Positions 33,323 through 42,292 of a DNA stretch of 64,000 nt are shown here, piece after piece (positions within the stretch are counted from its first letter, which is position 1; each line of letters begins with the position of its first letter). The notes below the pieces were generated by a model that saw only the letters and a list, made by a program, of their open reading frames with translations, did not search any database and was not told where the DNA came from. Origin of the DNA: JBCAXA01 sp038534295 (GTDB lineage: Bacteria > Pseudomonadota > Gammaproteobacteria > Steroidobacterales > Woeseiaceae); assembly GCA_038534295.1 (NCBI GenBank), contig JBCAXA010000001.1, forward strand, positions 1,550,001 to 1,614,000, read 5' to 3'. Made by a program: the position numbers and the translations under genes.

Positions 33323-35108
33323 CAGTCACGGTTTCGGTGTACTGAAGTACACCCGTCGCGCGATCGAGCTGGTCTGGTCGACCAGTAAACCGCTAACCCT
33401 CACGCTCGGTGCGCTAACGCTGGTTGCCGGCCTCGCCCCGGCGGCGATTGCATGGGTCGGCAAGCTGATCGTCGACGCGGTCGTTGCGGCCTCACAAACT
33501 GGGACGGGTGCACGCGAGGCCCTGATTTACGTCGGGATCGAAGGCCTGCTCGTCGCCGGCCTTGCCGGCGCTCAGCGCGGTATCGCTATGTGTCAGTCGC
33601 TGCTGCGATCGCTGCTCGGCAACCGCATCAATGTGCTGATCCTCGAAAAAGCCTTGACGCTGTCGCTCGCTCAATTCGAGGACTCCGAGTTTTACGACAA
33701 GCTGAATCGCGCCCGTCGCGAAGCGTCGTCGCGACCGCTGAGCCTGGTCAATCGAACCTTTGCGCTGGCACAAAACGGCGTGTCATTGCTCGGCTTCGCC
33801 GGTTTGCTGATTCAGTTCTCACCACTCGCGGTGTTGATTCTGACGGCCGCCGGAATCCCGGCGTTCATCGCCGAGACGCGCTTTTCCGATCAGGCGTTTG
33901 CAATCAGCCGGCGCCGCTCCCCCGAACTCCGGCGACAGTGGTATCTCGAAACGGTGCTGGCCCGCGAGGACCACGCCAAAGAAGTCAAACTGTTCCGGCT
34001 CGGGCGGCGCTTGCTGGATCGCTACGTGGGAATCTTTGCCAAACTGCACAGCGAGACGCGGGCGCTGACCATCCGCCGCGAAACCTGGGGTCTGATTCTT
34101 GGCCTCATCGGCACGCTGGCGTTCTATGGCGCCTATGGGTGGATTGCAATTGCCGCGGTTGCCGGGTCTATCACGCTCGGCGAAATGACCATGTACCTAT
34201 TGGTGTTCAAGCAAGGGCAAGCCGCGGTCGGCGCCAACTTGTCGGCCATTAGCGGCATGTACGAAGACAACCTTTACCTGACCAATCTCTACGAGTACCT
34301 CGAGCAACCGTCCGAACGTCACACCGGTTCGCAAACTGTCGGCGCAACACCGGGCGACGGCGTGCGTTTCGAAGACGTCAGTTTCACGTATCCCGGTGCC
34401 GACCGACCGGCGCTGAATCGCATTACGCTCAACATTAGGCCCGGGGAGAGTCTGGCGCTGGTGGGCGAGAATGGCGCGGGCAAAACGACGTTGATCAAAC
34501 TGATGACCGGGTTGTATCAACCGCAACAAGGTCGCGTTTTGCTCGACGGTACACCGCTTAGTGACTGGCAACGGGACGTGCTCGATCGGCGCTTCGGGGT
34601 GATTTTTCAGGACTTCGCTCGCTATCAAATGTCCGCCGGCGAAAACGTCGGCGCGGGCGACGCCGAAAACTTCGAGGACGAGGCACTGTGGCGCGATGCC
34701 GCCGAAAAAGGCCTTGCGCACCCGTTCATCGAGAAACTCCCGCAGGCGTATCAAACCCAACTGGGTCGGTGGTTCATCAACGGTCAGGAACTCTCCAGCG
34801 GGCAGTGGCAAAAAATTGCGCTCGCGCGCGCGTTCATGGACCAATCGGCCGACATACTGATCCTCGACGAACCGACCGCGTCAATGGACGCCGCCGCGGA
34901 AGCGGCAATGTTCGAACACTTTCGCGCGCTGAGCCGCGACAAGATCACGGTACTCATTTCGCATCGCTTCTCAACGGTACGCCGCGCCGATCAGATCATC
35001 GTCGTTGCCGAAGGGCGCATCGTCGAACACGGCAGTCATGACGAACTCATGTCCGCGAACGGGCACTACGCTACACTGTTCCGATTGCAGGCCGAGGGTT
35101 ACCGCTGA
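33303..35108 (+). CDS. ABC exporter, fused membrane and ATP-binding domains
   Basis: The 601-residue half-transporter has six predicted transmembrane helices (about 20-310) and an ATP-binding domain (about 345-590). The latter has Walker A GENGAGKTTL, a Q-loop FQDFARYQMSAGENV, the signature LSSGQWQKIALARA, Walker B ILILDEPTASMD and the H-loop ISHRFSTVRRADQI. The signature LSSGQ and the ALARAFMDQS segment are like MsbA/AarD-type exporters. It works as a dimer in the inner membrane; the exported compound is unknown. Start GTG 33303 overlaps the preceding gene, so translation is probably coupled. Confidence 0.9.
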   Translation: MTQQATSSHGFGVLKYTRRAIELVWSTSKPLTLTLGALTLVAGLAPAAIAWVGKLIVDAVVAASQTGTGAREALIYVGIEGLLVAGLAGAQRGIAMCQSLLRSLLGNRINVLILEKALTLSLAQFEDSEFYDKLNRARREASSRPLSLVNRTFALAQNGVSLLGFAGLLIQFSPLAVLILTAAGIPAFIAETRFSDQAFAISRRRSPELRRQWYLETVLAREDHAKEVKLFRLGRRLLDRYVGIFAKLHSETRALTIRRETWGLILGLIGTLAFYGAYGWIAIAAVAGSITLGEMTMYLLVFKQGQAAVGANLSAISGMYEDNLYLTNLYEYLEQPSERHTGSQTVGATPGDGVRFEDVSFTYPGADRPALNRITLNIRPGESLALVGENGAGKTTLIKLMTGLYQPQQGRVLLDGTPLSDWQRDVLDRRFGVIFQDFARYQMSAGENVGAGDAENFEDEALWRDAAEKGLAHPFIEKLPQAYQTQLGRWFINGQELSSGQWQKIALARAFMDQSADILILDEPTASMDAAAEAAMFEHFRALSRDKITVLISHRFSTVRRADQIIVVAEGRIVEHGSHDELMSANGHYATLFRLQAEGYR

Positions 35109-35136
35109 TTTCGGCCGCGCGACTGAGGAAAGTGTT

Positions 35137-36489
35137 TTGCCACGGACATTGCAGGCTCTGATTGCAGTTGCGGCGTTATCGCTCGCGGCCTGTGAACGCC
35201 CCGCCGACAGCCCGCCGGAACTCACCACCGGCGTTTGGCAAGCGGTGCTCGAACTGCCCGGCGGACAGGCGCCATTTGGCCTCGAATTCGGGCGCGAAGG
35301 GGATCGCTACCTCGCGACCTTGATCAACGGCCACGAACGCGTGAGCGTGCCCGATGTCCGCTTCGATCCGACCGACGGTACGCTCGGCCTCGGTTTTCCG
35401 GCATTCGGCAACCGTATCGATGCGCGGCTCGTCGACGGCCAACTCACCGGCCACCTGTCAAAGCTGCAGCGCACCGAAGTCCAAAAGATCCCGTTTTCGG
35501 CAACGCCAGGCAGCGTCGCCGACACGCACGCCGCACCGCCGCAGGTCGATCTGTCCGGCCGCTGGGCCGTCACTTTTACCGAAGACGACGGCAAGACTTA
35601 CCCGGCTGTTGGCGAATTCGCGCAGCGCGGCGATCGCTTGTTCGGCACGTTCCTGACGCCGACCGCCGATCATCGCTACCTCGGCGGTCACGTCCGCGGG
35701 CGCGAGATGATGCTGGCAACGTTCGACGGTGCGCACGCGTTTCTGTTTCGCGCCGAGGTCCAACCGAACGAGTCGCTGACCGGCGAGTTTTGGTCAGGCT
35801 TGCGCTCGCACGAGACCTTCGTCGCGACACGCAACGAAGATGCCGCGCTGCCGGATGCAAACACACTGACTTTTATCAACGAAGGCTACGAACGTTTCGA
35901 GTTCTCGTTCGAGGACCTCGACGGCAATACCGTTAGCCTCGACGACGAGCGTTTCGCCGGCAAAGTCGTCGTCGTGACACTGGCCGGCAGCTGGTGCCCG
36001 AACTGCCATGACGAGGCGGCGTTCATGGCGCCGCTGTACCAGAAGTACCGCGACCAAGGATTCGAAATCGTCGCGCTGATGTTCGAGCACGTCGGCGATG
36101 ACGTCGAGGCAGCGCGGCGCCAGGTAGCCGCCTTCCGCGACAAATTCGATATCGAATACGTCACGCTGCTGGCGGGCACGTCCGACAAGGACCAAGCCAG
36201 CGAGATGCTGCCGTCGCTGAACGCCGTTATGGCGTTTCCGACGACCATATTCATCGACGCCACCGGCGCCGTGCGACGCATCCACACGGGCTTCACCGGA
36301 CCGGGCACGGGCGAGCACTACACCGAGCTCACCAACGAATTCACAGACTACGTAGAAACACTGTTGGCTGAGGCGGCCGCGCCATCGACACCGGAACCGG
36401 CTGACGAGACGGTGACGGATTCGCCAGCCGATGGCGATAGCGCCGGGGACCCCGCTGCGGACCCGCAACCGGCTGCCGAAACCAACTAG
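35137..36489 (+). CDS. Lipoprotein with C-terminal TlpA-type thioredoxin domain
   Basis: The 450-residue product starts at TTG 35137 (gagga ribosome-binding site seven bases upstream) with MPRTLQALIAVAALSLAACERP, a lipoprotein signal. Residues 25-250 form a beta-rich domain of two similar halves with WQAVLELPGGQAPFGLEF and RWAVTFTEDDGKTYPAVGEF. Residues about 255-425 are a thioredoxin fold with AGSWCPNCHDEAAFMAPLYQKY, where Cys287 and Cys290 form the redox pair. A Pro/Ala/Glu/Asp-rich tail follows. It is probably a periplasmic disulfide reductant or peroxidase-like protein tethered to a membrane. Its specific partner is unknown. Confidence 0.82.
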   Translation: MPRTLQALIAVAALSLAACERPADSPPELTTGVWQAVLELPGGQAPFGLEFGREGDRYLATLINGHERVSVPDVRFDPTDGTLGLGFPAFGNRIDARLVDGQLTGHLSKLQRTEVQKIPFSATPGSVADTHAAPPQVDLSGRWAVTFTEDDGKTYPAVGEFAQRGDRLFGTFLTPTADHRYLGGHVRGREMMLATFDGAHAFLFRAEVQPNESLTGEFWSGLRSHETFVATRNEDAALPDANTLTFINEGYERFEFSFEDLDGNTVSLDDERFAGKVVVVTLAGSWCPNCHDEAAFMAPLYQKYRDQGFEIVALMFEHVGDDVEAARRQVAAFRDKFDIEYVTLLAGTSDKDQASEMLPSLNAVMAFPTTIFIDATGAVRRIHTGFTGPGTGEHYTELTNEFTDYVETLLAEAAAPSTPEPADETVTDSPADGDSAGDPAADPQPAAETN

Positions 36490-36503
36490 CGGAGCCAATA
36501 CCC

Positions 36504-36986
36504 ATGCCGTCGTTTGATGTCGTTTCGGAAGTCGACATGCATGAAGCCCAAAATGCCGTCGACCAGGCTAACAAGGAAGTCAGCACACGCTTCGATTTCA
36601 AAGGTGTCGACGCGAGTTTCACGCTGGATTCGAGCGCCATTTCGCTCGAAGCGGCCGCCAGCTTCCAGCTCGATCAGATGCGCAGCATGCTGCGTGACAA
36701 GCTTGCTCGCCGCGGTATCGACACCGGCTGTCTGGACCCAGCACCGCCGGTCGAGAGCAATCAGCGCGCCCGCCAGACGATTACGATCCGACAGGGACTC
36801 GACACCGAGCTCGCCAAACGTATCGTCAAGGACCTCAAGGCGACTAAGCTCAAAGTGCAGAGTTCGATCCAGGGCGACAAGGTGCGCATTACGGGCAAGA
36901 AACGCGACGACCTGCAGCAGTGCATCGCGCTATTGAAAGAGACGGATCTCGGCCTGCCGCTGCAATTCGAAAATTTTCGCGATTGA
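36504..36986 (+). CDS. yajQ: YajQ family nucleotide-binding protein
   Basis: The 160-residue cytosolic protein matches YajQ throughout: MPSFDVVSEVDMHEAQNAVDQANKEVSTRFDFKGV, RQTITIRQGLDTELAKRIVKDLK, VQSSIQGDKVRITGKKRDDLQQCI and the end GLPLQFENFRD. Two ferredoxin-like domains. Some members bind cyclic di-GMP and modulate transcription factors. It stands 14 bases after the thioredoxin-like gene and 25 before ppc. Confidence 0.95.
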   Translation: MPSFDVVSEVDMHEAQNAVDQANKEVSTRFDFKGVDASFTLDSSAISLEAAASFQLDQMRSMLRDKLARRGIDTGCLDPAPPVESNQRARQTITIRQGLDTELAKRIVKDLKATKLKVQSSIQGDKVRITGKKRDDLQQCIALLKETDLGLPLQFENFRD

Positions 36987-37011
36987 GCCAGCACTGATCT
37001 AACGCCGCGCC

Positions 37012-39756
37012 ATGGCTGCTCCGAAACTCACGCTGCGCCGCGGGGACCTCGAGTTCACCGAGCAGTCCCGAGCGTTGCGGGCCGACGTGCACTGGCTCGG
37101 CGAGATGACCGGCGAATTGCTGCGCGAGCAAGGCGGCGAGCGTCTGTTCGAACTGGTCGAAACGGCCCGCCAGCTCGCCATTCGGCGCCGCGAAGGCGAT
37201 ACCTCGACGGAGGTATCGGCAGAGCTGCATAAGTCGCTCGCCGGACTCGACGCCGCGACCGCCGACGACGTTGCACGCGCGTTCTCGACATACTTTCATC
37301 TCGTTAATACCGCCGAGAAAGTCCACCGCATCCGGCGGCGGCGTGACTATCTTCGCGATGAGTCCAAGCCGGCGCCACGCGGCTTGGATCGCACCCTGAA
37401 TCAGCTGCGAGCCGCCGACTTCAGTCTCGATGAACTGCAGGCGCTCCTCGACCGCTTACAGATTGAACCGGTTTTTACCGGTCAGCCGACCGAGCCGACC
37501 CGCCGAACGATCCTGCGTAAAGAGCAGAACATCGTCCGAATTCTGGTTTCGATGCTCGACACCAGCCTGCCACCGCAAGAACGCCGCGCACTCGAAGCCA
37601 AGATTCGATCGGAGATCACAACGATCTGGCAGACCGACGAGAACCCGTCGGAGGCGATGACTGTCGCCGACGAACTCGAACACGTGCTGTTCTTTTTGAC
37701 CGATGTTCTGTATCGCGTGGTACCGCCGGTTTACGAAAACTTGCGCGAGTCTTTGACCCGCGTCTACGGCGAGGAGAGCAAACGCATTCGTCTGCCGATG
37801 CTGTTCCGATTTGCGTCGTGGGTCGGCGGCGATCTCGACGGCAACCCGAACGTCAACGCCAAGACCATTCGCAATACGCTGGCGCGGCAGCGCTCACTGG
37901 TGCTGAACCTGTACTTCGCCGAGTGTGGGCGACTGGCCGAACAGCTCAGTCAGACGCTGACGCGCACGAGCGTGACCGAAGGGGTGCTCGAGCGTATCGC
38001 CGAATACAAGCAGCATTTTCCAGACGCGATGCAGGCGATACCGCTGCGCCACCGCGAAATGCCCTATCGCGTGTACCTGCGTCTGATTCAGGCGCGGATC
38101 CGATCAACGTTCGACGACAGCGTGTTTCCGTACACCGACGCCGCCGAGTTCGTCGCCGATATCCGTCGCATCGAGGTAAGCCTCGCCGAGAATCGCGGCC
38201 TCAATGCTGGCCATCATCTGGTTCGGCGATTTCTGCGGCGGGTTCAGACGTTCGGGTTTCATTTGCTGACCCTCGACGTGCGACAGGACGCTCGCGTACA
38301 CCGCAAAGTGGTCGGCACAGGTCTCGGCGATGCAGACTGGCTGCAGCGCAGTCCGGAGGAGCGCGCCGACGCCATTTGCACGGCGATCGAGAATCGCGAG
38401 CCGCCCGACGAAGACAACGACACGCTGACGCGCAAAACCTTGGCCGTGTTTCAGGCCATTGCCTACTGCCGGCGGCGATACGGCGAAAACTCGATCGGTC
38501 CGTTCATCATTAGCCGCTGTGAGGGACCGGACGATGTGCTGTCCGTCTTGCTGCTCGCCCAGTGGGGCGAGTTGGCGAACCGCAAAGGCGAGGTCGCGCT
38601 CGATATCGCGCCAATGTTCGAAACGGTGCGCGATCTGGAAACCGGTAGTGCCGTCATCCAAACGTTGATCGCCAATCCGCGTTATCGCCGCCACCTCGCG
38701 CTGCGCGGCAATCGCCAGCCGATCATGCTCGGTTACTCGACCTCGAATAAAGACTCGGGGATCGCGGCCTCGCGGTGGGCGTTGTACCAAGCGCAGCAAA
38801 GCCTGGTACACGACTTCGATGACACCGATATCGAGATTGCGCTGTTCCATGGTCGCGGCGGCAGCATCAGCCGCGGTGGCTCGAATACACGCAGCGCCGT
38901 GCTCAGCTCACCGCCAGGAACCATCAACGGCAAACTGCGGGTGACCGAACAGGGCGAGACGATCAATGAGAAATACGGCCTGCGCGATCTCGCGTTGAGG
39001 AATCTCGAGCAGTCGATTGGCGCGGTGTCGTGGGCCAGCCGCGAGGCGAAGCGCAACGTCGGCCTGCGTACCGACTGGGTCGAGGCAATACGCCGCATCG
39101 CGGCCGAGAGCCGCCGTGCGTACCGCGATCTCGTCTACGAAACGCCGCAATTCCTCGATTATTTTCGCGCCGCCACGCCGATCGACGTTATTGAGCACAT
39201 GCAGGTCGGCACGCGTCCGCCGACCGACCGTCGCGGCCGCGGCATTGATTCACTGCGGGCCATTCCATGGGTATTTGCGTGGACCCAGAGTCGCCAAATG
39301 CTGCCGGGCTGGTACGGCGTGGGATCAGGGCTGGCTGCCGCCATCGAGGCCTTTGGCCAAGACCGTGTTACGGAGATGTTTCAGGAGTGGCCATTCGCCA
39401 AAAACTTGCTGCATGACGTAGAAATCGTCTTGGCCAAGGCCGATCCTGGTATCGCAGCGGAGTATTCGGCGCTGGCAGGCGAACTGGACGAGCGAATTCT
39501 GCCGATCATCGAGGCAGAATTTGCAAAGACTCAGGAGACGGTGCTTGCGTTGACCGGGCACGGTCGCCTGCTCGAAGACGATCGGGTGCTGCGTCGGGCA
39601 ATACGCCTGCGCAACCCCTATCTCGATCCAATGAGCCTGCTGCAGATCGATTTGCTGAAGCGCTGGCGCGCCGGTGAGCGCCAGGATCAGGGCATCAAAA
39701 GCGCGCTGTTTGAAACGGTGAACGGCATTGTTCAGGGGCTGCAAGCCACCGGCTGA
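37012..39756 (+). CDS. ppc: Phosphoenolpyruvate carboxylase-family protein with altered active-site motifs
   Basis: The 914-residue product aligns along its length with the Xanthomonas-type enzyme (VGGDLDGNPNVNAKTI, LDVRQDARVH, FHGRGGSISRGG, RAIPWVFAWTQSR, RLRNPYLDP). PEP carboxylase makes oxaloacetate from PEP and bicarbonate. Several invariant residues differ. The usual TAHPTE motif reads TGQPTE (Gln158 at the catalytic His, His138 in E. coli). YSDSAKD reads YSTSNKD (Thr577 at the Mn-ligand Asp543). The C-terminal RNTG reads QATG (Ala912 at Asn881 of the aspartate site). Conserved are Glu537 (FETV), Lys580, His613 and Arg615. Whether it still carboxylates PEP is open. Confidence 0.9.
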   Translation: MAAPKLTLRRGDLEFTEQSRALRADVHWLGEMTGELLREQGGERLFELVETARQLAIRRREGDTSTEVSAELHKSLAGLDAATADDVARAFSTYFHLVNTAEKVHRIRRRRDYLRDESKPAPRGLDRTLNQLRAADFSLDELQALLDRLQIEPVFTGQPTEPTRRTILRKEQNIVRILVSMLDTSLPPQERRALEAKIRSEITTIWQTDENPSEAMTVADELEHVLFFLTDVLYRVVPPVYENLRESLTRVYGEESKRIRLPMLFRFASWVGGDLDGNPNVNAKTIRNTLARQRSLVLNLYFAECGRLAEQLSQTLTRTSVTEGVLERIAEYKQHFPDAMQAIPLRHREMPYRVYLRLIQARIRSTFDDSVFPYTDAAEFVADIRRIEVSLAENRGLNAGHHLVRRFLRRVQTFGFHLLTLDVRQDARVHRKVVGTGLGDADWLQRSPEERADAICTAIENREPPDEDNDTLTRKTLAVFQAIAYCRRRYGENSIGPFIISRCEGPDDVLSVLLLAQWGELANRKGEVALDIAPMFETVRDLETGSAVIQTLIANPRYRRHLALRGNRQPIMLGYSTSNKDSGIAASRWALYQAQQSLVHDFDDTDIEIALFHGRGGSISRGGSNTRSAVLSSPPGTINGKLRVTEQGETINEKYGLRDLALRNLEQSIGAVSWASREAKRNVGLRTDWVEAIRRIAAESRRAYRDLVYETPQFLDYFRAATPIDVIEHMQVGTRPPTDRRGRGIDSLRAIPWVFAWTQSRQMLPGWYGVGSGLAAAIEAFGQDRVTEMFQEWPFAKNLLHDVEIVLAKADPGIAAEYSALAGELDERILPIIEAEFAKTQETVLALTGHGRLLEDDRVLRRAIRLRNPYLDPMSLLQIDLLKRWRAGERQDQGIKSALFETVNGIVQGLQATG

Positions 39757-39780
39757 ACGTCGCTACGGAGGACGCACGAT

Positions 39781-39987
39781 ATGCTCGAGAAAATCGGCTA
39801 CCTGTGCCTGGCGCTCGCCGCCGGCGTGTACCTGCTGCTGGCATTGACCGGCATCATCATCGCCGGTCCGTTGGGCTGGCTGTATCTACTGATATTCGTC
39901 GGCTTTGGCGCACTGTTCATCAAGGTGCTGGCCGAGCGACTCGGCAACAAAGAAGACGACCATTATTCGAAAAACGTGGAGCGCTGA
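39781..39987 (+). CDS. Small two-helix membrane protein
   Basis: The 68-residue product has two predicted transmembrane helices (about 5-27 and 30-50; YLCLALAAGVYLLLALTGIIIAG and WLYLLIFVGFGALFI) and a charged tail LAERLGNKEDDHYSKNVER. Small membrane proteins of this kind are commonly found upstream of ybjQ genes. Function is unknown. The gene starts 24 bases after ppc, and the next gene begins three bases after its stop, with a tgaaccATG junction. Confidence 0.7.
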   Translation: MLEKIGYLCLALAAGVYLLLALTGIIIAGPLGWLYLLIFVGFGALFIKVLAERLGNKEDDHYSKNVER

Positions 39988-39990
39988 ACC

Positions 39991-40311
39991 ATGCTGATGA
40001 CGACCCAGGATCGATTTGACGATCGCGCTATCAGCGAGACGCTTGGACTCGTGCGCGGCAACACAATCAGGGCCCGTCACGTCGGCAAGGACATCATCGC
40101 CAGTTTGCGCAGCATCGTCGGCGGTGAGATCGGCGAGTACACCAAGATGTTGGCTGAGTCGCGCGAGCAAGCGCTCGATCGCATGATCGCCGAAGCAAAA
40201 CGGCTCGGCGCCGACGCGATCGTCGGCCTGCGCTTTGAAACGGCGCCGGTCATGCAGGGCGCGGCCGAGCTGCTCGCCTACGGCACGGCGGTCAAGCTGA
40301 CATCACAATAG
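39991..40311 (+). CDS. ybjQ: YbjQ/DUF74 family protein
   Basis: The 106-residue product matches the YbjQ family (LGLVRGNTIRARHVGKDIIASLRSIVGGEIGEYTKMLAESREQALDRMIAEAKRLGADAIVGLRF). The fold assembles into pentamers. The family is called heavy-metal binding in databases without strong evidence. It is preceded by a small membrane protein gene. The 3' end overlaps the convergent ycgN stop by nine bases. Confidence 0.92.
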   Translation: MLMTTQDRFDDRAISETLGLVRGNTIRARHVGKDIIASLRSIVGGEIGEYTKMLAESREQALDRMIAEAKRLGADAIVGLRFETAPVMQGAAELLAYGTAVKLTSQ

Positions 40312-40737
40312 CGGCGTGTCGGCGTCGATCTCGCCGTCATAGTCGCGCTCGGAAATAGCGCGATCACGCGCGGAAATCCCGGCCTCGTGCACACTCGACG
40401 GGTCGCCGCTGACCAGCGGATGCCAATCCGGCAACGCTCGGCCGAGCCAACGCAAACGATATGCGCAGGTCGGCGGCAACGACAGGTAGTCGCGTTCGGT
40501 CGCCTCGCGAACCGCGATGCATTCCGGCACACGGCGGCGGCGGTTGGAGTAATCCGTGCAGCGACAGCTCGCCGTATCCAGCAGTCGGCACGCTACCGCG
40601 GTGTAGAGCACGTCGCCGGAATCCTCGTCCTCGAGTTTGTGCAGGCAACACAGCGCGCAACCGTCGCACAGCGCTTCCCATTCGGCATCGGATAACTCGG
40701 TGAGGCGCTTGGCCTCCCAGAATGGACTGTCTGTCAC
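40303..40737 (-). CDS. ycgN: YcgN family cysteine cluster protein (UPF0260)
   Basis: The 144-residue product closely resembles E. coli YcgN: PFWEAKRLTELSDAEWEALCDGCALCCLHKLEDEDSGDVL, VACRLLDTASCRCTDYSNR, CAYRLRWLGRALPDWHPLVSG. The cysteine cluster (CDGCALCC, CRCTDY) likely binds zinc or iron; function unknown. I chose GTG 40737, which gives MTDSPFWEAK as in the family. ATG 40785 would add 16 residues that are not conserved. It is divergent from phrB, 83 bases away. Confidence 0.88.
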   Translation of the reverse strand: MTDSPFWEAKRLTELSDAEWEALCDGCALCCLHKLEDEDSGDVLYTAVACRLLDTASCRCTDYSNRRRRVPECIAVREATERDYLSLPPTCAYRLRWLGRALPDWHPLVSGDPSSVHEAGISARDRAISERDYDGEIDADTPLL

Positions 40738-40820
40738 TTGTCGACGAACCGGCCAGTTTCGCGCACAGCGCCACCCACCCACCATGAGATAATTCGCGCC
40801 CGTTTGCTAGACCGGCCCAG

Positions 40821-42257
40821 ATGAGCTCCGAATCGCTTGCCCTAGTGTGGCTGCGTCGCGATCTGCGTCTCGACGACAACCCCGCCCTTCGCCACGCGCT
40901 CGATCACCACGCCGCCGTTGTTCCCGTCTACGTCGGTGACGACCAAGACGACGATTGGGCACCCGGCGGCGCTTCGCGCGCCTGGCTGAACAAGAGCCTG
41001 ACGGCGCTGAATGCCGCGCTTGAGGAGCACGGCAGCCGGCTGATCGTGCGGCGCGGGCCCGCCGAGCAAGCGCTCGACGCTTTGCTCGACGAGACCGGCG
41101 CCAGCGCGATTTACTGGAATCGGCTTTACGATCCTTACAGCCGCGATCGCGACGAACGTCTGAAAAAACGCTGCCGTGAGCGCGGCCTTATCGTCGAGAG
41201 CTTCAACGGCCATCTCTTGATCGAGCCATGGCAAGTCGCCACCGGTTCTGGCAATCCATACAAGGTATTTACGCCGTTTTGGAAAAACGTCGTGCAGCGT
41301 CTGCCGCTGCGCGAGCCGTGCGCGCAACCGCGCGAGTTGCGTCCGCCCGCCTCGTGGCCAACGTCCCATGGTATTGAGGCGTTGGCGCTCGAGCCGAGCA
41401 TCCGTTGGGACCGCGGATTCTGGGAGGCATTTGAGCCCGGCGAAGCCGGCGCCGTTGCGCAGCTGCGCCGCTTCACGCGCGGCGCGCTAACGGGCTACGC
41501 GGAAATGCGCGATTTCCCGGCCGACGACGGTGTCTCGCGTTTGTCCGCGCACCTGCATTTCGGCGAGATCTCTGCCTTGACCGTCTGGCAGGCGGTGGCC
41601 GCCGTGCAAAATGTGCCGCGCGTCGATGTCGACGGCTACCTGCGCGAATTGGGCTGGCGTGAGTTCGCCCATCACGTGCTGTACTACTTTGCGCATACGC
41701 CGACCGAGCCGCTGGTCGAGAAGTACCGCAACTTTCCGTGGCGCAACAATCACGAGGCTATGCTGCAGGCGTGGCAGCGCGGTGAGACAGGCATACCGCT
41801 GGTCGACGCCGGAATGCGTCAACTCTGGCAAACCGGTTGGATGCACAATCGCGTGCGGATGGTGGTTGCGTCGTTCCTCGTGAAGAACATTCGGGCGCCG
41901 TGGCTCGCTGGCGCGCGCTGGTTCTGGGACACATTGGTCGATGCTGACCTTGCGAGCAACACCATGGGCTGGCAATGGGCGGCCGGCTGCGGTGCCGACG
42001 CGGCGCCGTATTTCCGCGTCTTCAATCCGGTTCTGCAAAGCCAAAAATTCGACAAAACGGGCGACTACATTCGCCGCTACGTACCGGAGCTTGCCGCGCT
42101 ACCGGACAAAGCACTGCATGAACCGTGGCTGCACACAAGCAGCGACTTCGTGCCGGGCACGAGCTATCCCATGCCCATCGTCGATCTAAAAACCAGCCGG
42201 CAGCAAGCCTTGGACGCGCTGGCGGCCCTCGATCCATCCAAAGCGAGCAAGAACTGA
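40821..42257 (+). CDS. phrB: Deoxyribodipyrimidine photolyase
   Basis: The 478-residue flavoprotein repairs UV-induced cyclobutane pyrimidine dimers using blue light. The N-terminal antenna Rossmann domain includes LVWLRRDLRLDDNPALRHAL. The C-terminal FAD domain has LSAHLHFGEIS, LGWREFAHHVLYYFAHTP, GIPLVDAGMRQLWQTGWMHNRVRM and the W(F)WDTLVDADLASNTMGWQWAAGCGADAAPYFRVFNP block. These motifs mark class I CPD photolyases. It is followed by oxyR, a stress regulator, and the pairing may reflect light/oxidative stress response. Confidence 0.95.
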   Translation: MSSESLALVWLRRDLRLDDNPALRHALDHHAAVVPVYVGDDQDDDWAPGGASRAWLNKSLTALNAALEEHGSRLIVRRGPAEQALDALLDETGASAIYWNRLYDPYSRDRDERLKKRCRERGLIVESFNGHLLIEPWQVATGSGNPYKVFTPFWKNVVQRLPLREPCAQPRELRPPASWPTSHGIEALALEPSIRWDRGFWEAFEPGEAGAVAQLRRFTRGALTGYAEMRDFPADDGVSRLSAHLHFGEISALTVWQAVAAVQNVPRVDVDGYLRELGWREFAHHVLYYFAHTPTEPLVEKYRNFPWRNNHEAMLQAWQRGETGIPLVDAGMRQLWQTGWMHNRVRMVVASFLVKNIRAPWLAGARWFWDTLVDADLASNTMGWQWAAGCGADAAPYFRVFNPVLQSQKFDKTGDYIRRYVPELAALPDKALHEPWLHTSSDFVPGTSYPMPIVDLKTSRQQALDALAALDPSKASKN

Positions 42258-42292
42258 TAGCATTTCATCGGTAAAGGATCGAAGTTCTGCCC

